Source of the DNA: CAZCZZ01 sp964503335
Lineage (GTDB): Bacteria; Verrucomicrobiota; Kiritimatiellia; CAIVKH01
Direction of reading: 5' to 3'
NCBI GenBank assembly: GCA_964503335.1
Contig: CAZCZZ010000084.1
Location: 1 to 12,150 of the forward strand
Length of the DNA: 12,150 nucleotides
Under the pieces are notes generated by a model. That model had not been told where the DNA came from and ran no database searches. It saw only the letters and a list, made by a program, of their open reading frames with translations. The first letter of the stretch is position 1; every line of letters begins with the position of its first letter. Shown in pieces: positions 1 through 6,579 of the stretch. The position numbers and the translations under genes are program-made.

Positions 1-2
1 CA

Positions 3-19
3 AGACCATCGTATGGTCT
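3..19. repeat. Short perfect inverted repeat at left edge
   Basis: AGACCAT (3-9), spacer cgt, ATGGTCT (13-19): a perfect 7-bp inverted repeat about 65 bases before the preferred araB start. It could be an operator or the stem of an upstream transcript's end. No T-run follows, so an intrinsic terminator is not supported. The upstream gene lies outside the window. Confidence 0.3.
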
Positions 20-84
20 CAGGATCGGCCTTGCCCCCTCTTTTGATGGAGAGCCTGGAACTGCGAACTTCGTCCGGGCAAGCC

Positions 85-1764
85 ATGAACAGCTACTCAC
101 TCGGAATAGACTTCGGCACCAACTCCGTTCGTGCGCTTCTTGTGGACACCTCGAGTGGCGAGGAGGTCAGCGTCGCGGTGCACGACTATGCGATGGGTGA
201 AGCGGGCGTGATTGTCGGGCGCGATCCCAACCTGGCAAGGCAGCATCCAGCCGACTGCATAAAGGGCCTCGAACGCTCCGTGGTGAACGCGATCAGGCGC
301 GCGAAAAAGGTCCGCGGGTTCTCGCCTGACAGGATTATCGGTATCGGCGTGGACACCACGGGCAGCACGCCGATCCCTGTCAACGCGGCGGGAACGCCCC
401 TCGCGCTCACGCGTGAGTTTGCGAAGAACCCCGATGCCATGGCATGGCTTTGGAAGGACCACACCGCGTTTGCGGAGGCAGCCGAGATCACTGCCCTTGC
501 GAAGAAGATACGCCCTCACTATCTCGCAAAGTGCGGCGGCACCTATTCATCGGAATGGTTCTGGTCCAAGATCCTCCACTGTAAGCGCGTGGCTCCGAAA
601 GTCTTTCGGGCTGCGCACACATGGGTCGAGCACGCGGACTGGATCCCGGCCCTTCTCACCGGCACCGATCATCCGTCGAAACTGAAGCGCGGCATCTGCG
701 CAGCCGGCCACAAGGGCATGTTCCATCCGGCCTGGGGTGGATATCCCGACGCAAGATTTCTTGCGGCACTCGACCCCGCCTTGGCAAAGCTTCGACTCAC
801 GCTTCCCAACGAAGCATTTAACATTTCGCAAACCGCCGGCCTGCTCACGCCGGAATGGGCAAGGCGCTTGGGCCTGAAACCCGGTATCCCGGTTGCCGCA
901 GGCGCCCTCGATGCGCACCTTGGCGCGGTGGGTTCGGGAATCCAACCCGGGACGCTCGTCAAGATTATCGGCACATCCACGTGCGACATCGCCGTCAGCC
1001 CGCTTAACAGGAAACTTCCGGATATTCCCGGGCTCTGTGGCATCGTTCCTGAATCCGTGTTGCCCGGACAGTACGGCCTCGAAGCGGGCCAGTCCGCGGT
1101 CGGCGACATCTTCAACTGGTTTGTGAGCAAGGTTCGACCCGATGGGATGAGCCACGCCGAACTGCAGCGCGAGGCCGCGAAGCTCAGCCCCGGCGCGAGC
1201 GGCCTGCTGGCGCTCGACTGGAACAACGGCAATCGCACGGTACTCGTGGACCAGCGCCTAACGGGAGTGCTCGTCGGCACAACGCTGCGCACGACGCCCG
1301 CCGAAATCTATCGCGCCTTGATCGAGGCGACCGCGTTCGGCGCCCGAGCTATCGTGGAACGCTTCGAGGAGTACGGTGTCGGAATCAAGCGCGTCGTCAA
1401 CTGCGGCGGCATTTCCGTCAAGAATCCGGTCGCGATGCAGATCTATGCCGATGTGTTGAACCGGCCGCTCGAGATTTCAGGAAGCGCACAAACGTGCGCC
1501 CTGGGAGCGGCGATGTGCGGAGCCGTGGTGGCCGGACGCAGGGCGGGCGGACACGACACGTTCACGCAGGCCGCCAAGGCGATGACTTCCATCCATGCGA
1601 CGCGGTTCGTGCCGACCCGTGACAACGCGAAGATCTATGCCCGCCTCTACGTGATCTACAAACAACTGCACGACCTCTTCGGCACACGCGACTACGCGGC
1701 AAACCAGTTCGGCCTGATGAAGGAATTGCTCGAAATCCGTGATGCGGTGCGCCGCAGAGATTAA
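85..1764 (+). CDS. araB: Ribulokinase (AraB, FGGY carbohydrate kinase)
   Basis: This 559-residue protein should phosphorylate ribulose, using ATP, to ribulose 5-phosphate in cytoplasmic pentose (L-arabinose) catabolism. It opens with the FGGY phosphate-binding segment GIDFGTNSVRALLVD. It carries the ribulokinase-typical blocks KCGGTYSSEWFWSKILH, WVEHADWIPALLTG and RGICAAGHK, then GALDAHLGAVGSG, in which D276 is the likely catalytic base by analogy with xylulokinase, and KIIGTSTCDI and GLEAGQSAVGDIFNWFV. The C-terminal actin-like half has RVVNCGGISVKNP and CALGAAMCGAVVAG. The length matches E. coli AraB (566). Earlier in-frame ATGs exist at 13 and 46, but the residues they add are unlike the family; no start has a strong Shine-Dalgarno site. 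No araA, araD or araC homologue is in the window, so the pathway context is unseen. Its stop overlaps that of the convergent HAMP gene (TTAA, 1761-1764). Confidence 0.95.
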   Translation: MNSYSLGIDFGTNSVRALLVDTSSGEEVSVAVHDYAMGEAGVIVGRDPNLARQHPADCIKGLERSVVNAIRRAKKVRGFSPDRIIGIGVDTTGSTPIPVNAAGTPLALTREFAKNPDAMAWLWKDHTAFAEAAEITALAKKIRPHYLAKCGGTYSSEWFWSKILHCKRVAPKVFRAAHTWVEHADWIPALLTGTDHPSKLKRGICAAGHKGMFHPAWGGYPDARFLAALDPALAKLRLTLPNEAFNISQTAGLLTPEWARRLGLKPGIPVAAGALDAHLGAVGSGIQPGTLVKIIGTSTCDIAVSPLNRKLPDIPGLCGIVPESVLPGQYGLEAGQSAVGDIFNWFVSKVRPDGMSHAELQREAAKLSPGASGLLALDWNNGNRTVLVDQRLTGVLVGTTLRTTPAEIYRALIEATAFGARAIVERFEEYGVGIKRVVNCGGISVKNPVAMQIYADVLNRPLEISGSAQTCALGAAMCGAVVAGRRAGGHDTFTQAAKAMTSIHATRFVPTRDNAKIYARLYVIYKQLHDLFGTRDYAANQFGLMKELLEIRDAVRRRD

Positions 1765-2207
1765 CCCGCGCGAGGCTTCTTCAACCGATCAAGCATCTCG
1801 TTGAAGGCATCCTGAACATCATCCAGCCGGTCATCCTTCCGGAATTTCAGCCGCGGATCGTCGTCATGGCCCTGAATGCGGTCGCAGGTGTTCTTGATGT
1901 TGATGTACGGCCCGGTGAGCCGGTGCGTCGTCAGCAAGGCTAGCATCGTCACGCCGAAGATGATCATGCCTGCATTCACCAGGCAGAAGAGAAATGCGGC
2001 AGAGGTCATGGACGGGCCGTCGGGGAATGCCGTGTTCCACATCTCCGCGTATTCAGGCGCAAGGAGCTGGGCGAGGAGAAAGATAAGCCCATTGAAGAAA
2101 ATGATCGGGAGTATGGCGCTGAAGGTCCAGAGGAGCAGGATCCGGTCATAGTACCGCCACGTGATCTTGATGCTCTTGATACTGCGACGCTGCGCACCTT
2201 GCTTCAT
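1761..2207 (-). CDS. Small two-helix membrane protein with stand-alone HAMP domain
   Basis: This 148-residue protein has a basic N-terminus, a first membrane helix at about 22-48, a short external loop (about 49-68) and a second helix at about 70-94. A HAMP-like segment (about 95-143) follows, with the typical Gly-Pro after the helix (G99-P100) and the second amphipathic helix ending DAFNEMLDRLKK. It stops there: there is no methyl-accepting, kinase, cyclase or other output domain. HAMP domains normally relay signals across the membrane to such a domain, so this one may act through a partner or be a structural adaptor. The start at 2207 is chosen because GGAGGT lies 5 bases upstream; an upstream GTG at 2243 would extend it through the CACGTG inverted repeat. 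It is divergent from the TRIC gene and convergent with araB. Confidence 0.75.
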   Translation of the reverse strand: MKQGAQRRSIKSIKITWRYYDRILLLWTFSAILPIIFFNGLIFLLAQLLAPEYAEMWNTAFPDGPSMTSAAFLFCLVNAGMIIFGVTMLALLTTHRLTGPYINIKNTCDRIQGHDDDPRLKFRKDDRLDDVQDAFNEMLDRLKKPRAG

Positions 2208-2220
2208 ACTCGACCTCCGC

Positions 2221-2248
2221 GTCACGTGGTACAGGTCTGCCACGTGAC
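2221..2248. promoter_or_regulatory. Perfect 9-bp inverted repeat on CACGTG in a divergent promoter region
   Basis: GTCACGTGG (2221-2229) and CCACGTGAC (2240-2248) are exact reverse complements separated by 10 bases. Each arm contains the palindrome CACGTG. A third copy, CCACGTGA, occurs at 2157-2164, just inside the HAMP gene. The repeat lies between the starts of the divergent HAMP (2207) and TRIC (2309) genes, where an operator for one or both would be expected. It could instead form an mRNA hairpin in the HAMP leader. I do not recognise a particular regulator. Confidence 0.45.
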
Positions 2249-2308
2249 AGTCAATGGGTTTTGGGTTCGCGCTCCCAGAATAGCAGCTTATTGTGTAGGC
2301 TTTCCACG

Positions 2309-2941
2309 ATGAACGTCATGTACATGCTGAGCTTGGCCGGAGTGGCCGTGTTTGCTATCAGTGGCGCCCTCGCTGCCGGGCGAAAGCAGTTTGACGTATT
2401 CGGGGTCCTGGTCATCGCCGTCGTGACTGCGATTGGTGGCGGAACCATTCGCGATCTGCTGCTCGACCGGAATCCCGTATTCTGGATTGAGGACACCAAT
2501 TACCTGAGCGTCACGTCCATCGCGGCGGTGCTTACCATTCTCCTCGTCCGCTATGGCCATCCACCTGCCCGGCTCCTGTTGATCGCCGACGGACTGGGCC
2601 TCGCCCTGTTCACCATCAGCGGCACCCAGATTGCAGAGAGCACGGGGGCGTCGCATGGCGTGTCCATCCTCATGGGCTGCATTACCGGCGTCGCCGGTGG
2701 CGTGCTTCGCGACGTCCTCAGCAACGATGTGCCCCTGCTCCTGCGCGACCGGGAGATCTACGCGACGGCGGCCATCTCCGGCTCTATCGTGTATATCGTC
2801 CTGCTGAAGCAAACCGCCCTGACCAGCACCTGTGCGGCAGTCATCGGCATGGCCGTCATCGTGATCCTCCGGTTCCTCGCCATCTGGTGGCGGGTCCGCG
2901 TTCCGTTGTTCAAAGTCCCCGAGGAAACGGACCGCGCCTGA
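2309..2941 (+). CDS. TRIC/YicG-family membrane protein (UPF0126), probable cation channel
   Basis: This 210-residue inner-membrane protein belongs to the bacterial TRIC family (formerly UPF0126; E. coli YicG, about 205 residues), whose members form trimeric channels for monovalent cations. The family's internal duplication is visible. The first half has AIGGGTIRDLLLDRNPVFWI (residues 41-60) and the second has GVAGGVLRDVLSNDVPLLLR (127-146), each following a small-residue-rich helix. About seven hydrophobic segments can be counted. The ATG at 2309 gives the family-length N-terminus (MNVMYMLSLAGVAVFAISGALAAGRK); a TTG at 2261 would add 16 unlikely residues. There is no strong Shine-Dalgarno site. 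The stop is 2 bases before the HAD phosphatase start, suggesting co-transcription and translational coupling. Confidence 0.9.
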   Translation: MNVMYMLSLAGVAVFAISGALAAGRKQFDVFGVLVIAVVTAIGGGTIRDLLLDRNPVFWIEDTNYLSVTSIAAVLTILLVRYGHPPARLLLIADGLGLALFTISGTQIAESTGASHGVSILMGCITGVAGGVLRDVLSNDVPLLLRDREIYATAAISGSIVYIVLLKQTALTSTCAAVIGMAVIVILRFLAIWWRVRVPLFKVPEETDRA

Positions 2942-2943
2942 TC

Positions 2944-3594
2944 ATGTCGCCCCGATTCGATCACATCATCTGGGACTGGAACGGAACGCTGTTCGACGAC
3001 GTGATGCTCGGCATCGACATCATGAACCGGATGCTGCAAGCGCGCGGGATGCGCACGATGACGCTCGAATCCTACCAGGAGATCTTTGACTTTCCCGTCC
3101 GCGACTATTACGTCCGCCTCGGCTTCGACTTCGAGAAGGAATCCTTCGAGAAGCTAGGGACAGAGTTCATCGATGGATACGAGTTGCGCCGGAACGAAGC
3201 CACGCTCCAGCCCGACGCCCTGGCCGTTCTCGAGTCGTTCAAGCAGGCCGGCATCCAGCAGTCGGTCCTCTCCGCCTACAAACACAACACCCTTGAACAC
3301 CTGCTCGCGGCCAGCGGTGTGCGCCACTACTTCGACCACGTCATCGGCAGCGACGACCATTACGCCAGCGGCAAGATCGAACAGGGCCGCCGCTTCGTCG
3401 CCCAACTCCCGCAGAAACCCGACCGCATCGTACTCATCGGCGACACCGTCCACGACTTCGAAGTCTCACAAGCGATGGGCGTCCACTGCCTCCTCGTGAC
3501 CAGCGGCTATCACGGCTGGAACAAGCTCACGCGCTGCGGCGTCCCGGTCCTGGAGAATCTTCGATCCGTCTCCGAACACATTCTCGGGCATTAG
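2944..3594 (+). CDS. HAD-superfamily hydrolase, phosphoglycolate phosphatase-like
   Basis: This 216-residue cytoplasmic HAD enzyme probably removes phosphate from a small phosphorylated metabolite; the substrate cannot be told. Motif I is IWDWNGTLFDD, with nucleophile D11. Motif II is SVLSAYKHN with S110, motif III is SGKIEQG with K144, and motif IV is VLIGDTVHDFEV with D167 and D171. An alpha-helical cap lies between motifs I and II (about 20-90). The usual DxD of motif I is DxN here (N13), replacing the normal acid/base Asp. DWNGT is seen in some phosphoglycolate phosphatase-like relatives as I recall, so this need not mean inactivity. The ATG at 2944 follows the TRIC stop by 2 bases (TGATCATG). 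A longer frame start at 2887 lies inside the TRIC gene and was not used. Confidence 0.85.
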   Translation: MSPRFDHIIWDWNGTLFDDVMLGIDIMNRMLQARGMRTMTLESYQEIFDFPVRDYYVRLGFDFEKESFEKLGTEFIDGYELRRNEATLQPDALAVLESFKQAGIQQSVLSAYKHNTLEHLLAASGVRHYFDHVIGSDDHYASGKIEQGRRFVAQLPQKPDRIVLIGDTVHDFEVSQAMGVHCLLVTSGYHGWNKLTRCGVPVLENLRSVSEHILGH

Positions 3595-3605
3595 GACACT
3601 CCCAC

Positions 3606-3618
3606 CCGAAAGATTCGG
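3606..3618 (+). terminator. Weak stem-loop after the HAD gene
   Basis: CCGAA (3606-3610), loop aga and TTCGG (3614-3618) form a 5-bp hairpin 12 bases after the HAD stop. It is followed by a mildly T-rich stretch (atgtttct). It is too short for a confident intrinsic terminator, but it is the only candidate here apart from the large palindrome that follows. Confidence 0.22.
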
Positions 3619-3627
3619 ATGTTTCTA

Positions 3628-3729
3628 AACCACGAATGAACACGCATTCACACGAAGCAGGAGTTTGTAGGCCGCGTGACCCCACGCGGCGTCCTCCCCA
3701 TTGGTGTCTATTCGTGTCCATTCGTGGTT
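3628..3729. repeat. Long inverted repeat with CACG every 10 bases, enclosing a GC hairpin
   Basis: The outer arms AACCACGAATGAACACG (3628-3644) and CGTGTCCATTCGTGGTT (3713-3729) are complementary at 16 of 17 positions, with weaker pairing over a further 13 bases. In the left arm CACG recurs at 3631, 3641 and 3651. The reverse complement of the right arm has the same 10-base phasing. Between the arms is a second, perfect hairpin: GCCGCGTG (3671-3678), loop accc, CACGCGGC (3683-3690). The element fills most of the 179-base gap between two convergent genes. From memory, CACGAATGAACACGAAT-type repeats are dispersed in several bacterial phyla. It could end transcription from both sides. I see no other gene in 3595-3773. 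Confidence 0.65.
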
Positions 3730-3773
3730 AAAAGAAGCTCTCCGCCTCAGGAGCTCCTGCGACGCGTCGGCGA

Positions 3774-5210
3774 TCACTGGATCGGCGAGAGCAGCCGGGC
3801 GACGCGGACCATGACGCGGAAGAAGATCGATCTCCGGTTGAGATCCTCAATGCCTGCTTCGCGGCAGTTGGCAAAATCGCGCGCGAGCATCGTATCCACT
3901 TCCCGCGTGAACTTCTCATCCGCCACGAGAACCGTGAGTTCGAAGTTGAGGCGGAACGACCGGTTGTCGAGATTCGCCGTGCCCACGGCCGCGACCCGGT
4001 CGTCCACGATGATCACCTTCTGGTGCATGAAGCCCGGCAGGTAACGCATCACCTTGACACCGGCCTTCGCCATCTCCTCAAGGTAGGAGAATGCTGATAG
4101 GTACACGAGAAGATGATCAGGCTTCTGCGGCAGCATGATCCGCACGTCGACACCGCGCAGCGCCGCCAGCTGCAGGGCGTCAACAATCGAATCATCGGGC
4201 ACGAAATACGGACTCGTGATCCAGAGCCGCTTCTCCGCGGCATGAATCATGTAGGTGAAGAAGAGGTCACAGGTATCGAAGTCATCCGCCGGACCAGAGG
4301 CAAGGACCAGCACGCGCTGGTCGCTCCCTACCGCTTCCGTCGGCGTCCAATTCAGCTCCGGCACCTTGCCCGTGGCCCAGAACCAGTCTTCGAGGAATAC
4401 GAGTTGCACGCACAGGACGGACGGTCCCTCCAGCGACAGATGCGTGTCCCGCCACGGACCGAATTTTCGGCTTAGTCCCATATATTCGTCACCGGCATTC
4501 AATCCGCCGCAGAGCGCGATCAGCCCATCGACGATGACAATCTTCCGGTGATTCCGGAAGTTGATCTGAAACCGGTTCCTGATCCCGCGCATGCTGTTGA
4601 AGGCGGACACCTCCACGCCGGCGGACCGCAGGTCGTCCAGGTACGATGACGGCAGGTACTTGCAGCCCACCTCGTCATAGAGGAGACAGACCGCCAACCC
4701 GTCGAGGGCCTTCCCGATCAGCCGCTTCTGGAGCTCCATGCCCAGGGTGTCGTCGTGGATGATGAAGAACTGGACGAGGACGTACTTCTTTGCCGACTCA
4801 ATCGCGGCAAAGATCGCGTCGAACGTTTCCTTGCCATCGACGAGCACCGTAGCGCGGTTCGCCCCCGTCGAAGGCATGCGCGCCAGACTCTCCATGACGC
4901 GGCGATGCTGCGCCCCGTGTGGCGTCACCGTCGTGTGGTAGTCGGCGAGCTTGTGCCACAGGTCCTGCGCGACGTGATTGATCTTCAACGTCCCGGACCT
5001 GCGCGCCGCGACATACCCCTGGAATTTGCTGCGACCCAGAACAAGGTACGCGGGGATCGAGAGCCACGGGAAGGTGACAAGGCCGATGGCCCACGCGATC
5101 GCGCCCTGCGAAGTCCGCACCCGCATCACGGCGTGTGCTGCAAGCGCGAACCCGGAGACATGCACGATGAAGACCAGGGCTTCGATGGCATAGATCACAT
5201 AGTCGGGCAT
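3774..5210 (-). CDS. cls: Cardiolipin synthase (phospholipase D superfamily)
   Basis: This 478-residue membrane enzyme should join two phosphatidylglycerol molecules into cardiolipin and glycerol at the cytoplasmic membrane. The N-terminal PLDc_N region has two hydrophobic helices (about 4-28 and 35-58) followed by the junction LGRSKFQGY. Two PLD catalytic motifs follow. HKD1 is HRKIVIVDG (H221, K223, D228) followed by GGLNAGDEYMG. HKD2 is HQKVIIVDD (H396, K398, D403) followed by GTANLDNRSFRLNFE. The length is that of bacterial Cls (about 480). The ATG at 5210 has GGAGGGG 9 bases upstream, lying inside the end of dinB. The dinB stop is only 2 bases away (TGATCATG on the minus strand), so dinB-cls is probably one transcript. 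I know of no functional link between the two products. Confidence 0.93.
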   Translation of the reverse strand: MPDYVIYAIEALVFIVHVSGFALAAHAVMRVRTSQGAIAWAIGLVTFPWLSIPAYLVLGRSKFQGYVAARRSGTLKINHVAQDLWHKLADYHTTVTPHGAQHRRVMESLARMPSTGANRATVLVDGKETFDAIFAAIESAKKYVLVQFFIIHDDTLGMELQKRLIGKALDGLAVCLLYDEVGCKYLPSSYLDDLRSAGVEVSAFNSMRGIRNRFQINFRNHRKIVIVDGLIALCGGLNAGDEYMGLSRKFGPWRDTHLSLEGPSVLCVQLVFLEDWFWATGKVPELNWTPTEAVGSDQRVLVLASGPADDFDTCDLFFTYMIHAAEKRLWITSPYFVPDDSIVDALQLAALRGVDVRIMLPQKPDHLLVYLSAFSYLEEMAKAGVKVMRYLPGFMHQKVIIVDDRVAAVGTANLDNRSFRLNFELTVLVADEKFTREVDTMLARDFANCREAGIEDLNRRSIFFRVMVRVARLLSPIQ

Positions 5211-5212
5211 GA

Positions 5213-6472
5213 TCAGCCACCCCTCCGGATTGCGGACTCACCGAAGCGTTCCCTCAACGCGTCGACGGCGCGATCCACCTTGTCATCCCGCCGATCCTCA
5301 CTGCCGATCATCTCCTGAAACAGGTAGAGCTGCTTCTCGCCGACTTCGTGATCACGAAAACAGCTCACGCCGAAGCCGAGCAATCTCACCGGCCTCATGC
5401 TGGTAGGGCGAACCGTCCCGGTGAGCCGCGCACTGCGTCCCAAAGACGGCTCAGCCGGAGGCTTCGCCCTACCTGTCGACATCGAGTGACCGAGTTCCCG
5501 CTCAAGAAGCTCTAAGGCCACCGCGATGAGTCGCCGGTCGGCATGGGTCGCGGGACGCAACGGCATCTGGCGCGTGATCGTGCTGAAGTCCTCGAAGCGC
5601 AGCTTGATGTGCGCCACGCGGGCCTTGGTCCCGTCGCGCCGGAGTCGCCTCCCCGCCTGCTCTGCCATTTCAATCATCGTCTGCCGTATGACACCCGGAT
5701 CGGTGCAATCTTCGTCGAATGTGTGCTCCGAGGACAGGCTTTTTGCCTCGTATGACGTAACGACGGGCCGGTCGTCGATACCGAAGGCAAGGGCACGGAT
5801 ATGTTGCCGGAACGCAGTGCCAACGAGGTTGTCGAGAAAGGCGTCGCTCGCCTTCTGGATATCTTCCACCTTGTTGATGCCGAAGGAATGAAGCCGGTCT
5901 TCCGTCTTCTTGCCGATACCCCAGATCTTGCGGATCGGGAGCGGCGCGAGGAACCGCGCGATCTCATCGGGCGCTTCCGGCGTTACCGTAAGTCCGTCGG
6001 GCTTCTGAAGATCGCTAGCCAGTTTCGCAAGGAACTTGTTGGGCGCGACACCCACGGACGAGGAGAGCTTGAGCTTTTTGCGAATCGTCGACTTCATCGC
6101 CTCCGCGAGACGCACGGGATCCTTCCACTTCCGCATAGCCCCGCTGACATCGAGGAACGCCTCGTCCACCGACACCTGTTCAATCATCGGAGTGAAGCTC
6201 TCGAGGATGCGCATGATCTGCTCCGACACATCAAGGTAGCGCTCCATGCGCACCGGAAGGAATACGGCGTGCGGACAGAGCTTGCCCGCTGTCCGGGACG
6301 GCATCGCCGAATGGATTCCGTATTTGCGCGCTTCGTACGATGCCGTGGACACCACGCCGCGCTGGTTGGGCGGCGAGCCCACCACCACGGGCTTCCCGAC
6401 AAGCTCGGGATGGTCCAGCAATTCGACCGCCGCATAGAAGGCATCCATGTCCAAATGAAGGATCGGTCGCAT
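5213..6472 (-). CDS. dinB: DNA polymerase IV (Y family) with in-frame palindromic insertion
   Basis: This 419-residue translesion polymerase should copy damaged DNA without proofreading. Catalytic residues fall at the same positions as in E. coli Pol IV: D8 in HLDMDAFYAAVE, and D103-E104 in SVDEAFLDVSG. Y13 is at the steric-gate position. The helix-hairpin-helix segment RKIWGIGKKTEDRL (181-194) is clear, as are SLSSEHTF and the little-finger domain. Residues 334-357 are foreign: they translate a 72-bp imperfect palindrome (5402-5473) inserted just before the conserved strand RPVRLLGFGVS. Without the extra sequence the protein would have ordinary family length (about 390). The clamp-binding motif QLYLF (381-385) and the normal C-terminus ERFGESAIRRGG follow, so the frame is intact. 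The ATG at 6472 matches the family start. There is no clear Shine-Dalgarno site and no recognisable SOS box upstream. The next gene downstream is cls. Confidence 0.95.
   Translation of the reverse strand: MRPILHLDMDAFYAAVELLDHPELVGKPVVVGSPPNQRGVVSTASYEARKYGIHSAMPSRTAGKLCPHAVFLPVRMERYLDVSEQIMRILESFTPMIEQVSVDEAFLDVSGAMRKWKDPVRLAEAMKSTIRKKLKLSSSVGVAPNKFLAKLASDLQKPDGLTVTPEAPDEIARFLAPLPIRKIWGIGKKTEDRLHSFGINKVEDIQKASDAFLDNLVGTAFRQHIRALAFGIDDRPVVTSYEAKSLSSEHTFDEDCTDPGVIRQTMIEMAEQAGRRLRRDGTKARVAHIKLRFEDFSTITRQMPLRPATHADRRLIAVALELLERELGHSMSTGRAKPPAEPSLGRSARLTGTVRPTSMRPVRLLGFGVSCFRDHEVGEKQLYLFQEMIGSEDRRDDKVDRAVDALRERFGESAIRRGG
5402..5473. repeat. 72-bp imperfect palindromic element inside dinB
   Basis: The arms 5402-5428 and 5447-5473 are 27 bases each and complementary at 23 positions; the outer 11 (GGTAGGGCGAA) pair perfectly and the loop is 18 bases. 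The element equals exactly 24 codons, aligned to the dinB frame (residues 334-357, rich in Pro, Arg, Gly, Thr and Ser). The flanking dinB residues read ELGHSMST and SMRPVRLLG. An ATG occurs on both sides in coding orientation, but no convincing target-site duplication is visible. I read it as a mobile or dispersed miniature palindrome that inserted without breaking the gene. Confidence 0.75.
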
Positions 6473-6540
6473 GCCGTAAGCCTGTGCTCCCTGTGCGGAC
6501 TCGACAAGCCCTTACATTCGTCGTTTGATGGATGTCAGGA

Positions 6541-6558
6541 TTCCGCGGAAGTCGCGAC
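6541..6558. promoter_or_regulatory. Two adjacent palindromes before the redox operon
   Basis: TTCCGCGGAA (6541-6550) and GTCGCGAC (6551-6558) are two perfect palindromes side by side, 7 bases before the AAGGAGG ribosome site of the first redox gene. They lie in the 107-base region between divergent dinB and the redox operon, so an operator is plausible. I could not place convincing -35 and -10 boxes in this region. Confidence 0.3.
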
Positions 6559-6579
6559 TGATTCAAGGAGGTCAGTACG

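Noticed and set aside
13..84. Longer N-terminus for ribulokinase from the ATG at 13 or 46
   Set aside because: The added residues do not resemble the family, whose members begin just before the GIDFGT segment. The ATG at 13 also lies in the inverted repeat.
547..1292. Open frames of about 200 codons antisense to araB
   Set aside because: They are low-complexity shadows of the ribulokinase codons in other frames, with no motif.
3628..3690. CRISPR-like or tandem repeat array
   Set aside because: CACG repeats every 10 bases only three times, with no spacer-repeat structure and no cas gene. It belongs to an inverted repeat.
5391..5486. Target-site duplication around the dinB insert
   Set aside because: Only a three-base ATG recurs on both sides in coding orientation, and its distance from the arm ends differs on the two sides, so chance is enough.
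6473..6540. LexA/SOS box for dinB
   Set aside because: I found no known LexA consensus of the proteobacterial or Gram-positive type in the region before dinB. LexA sites of other phyla cannot be excluded.
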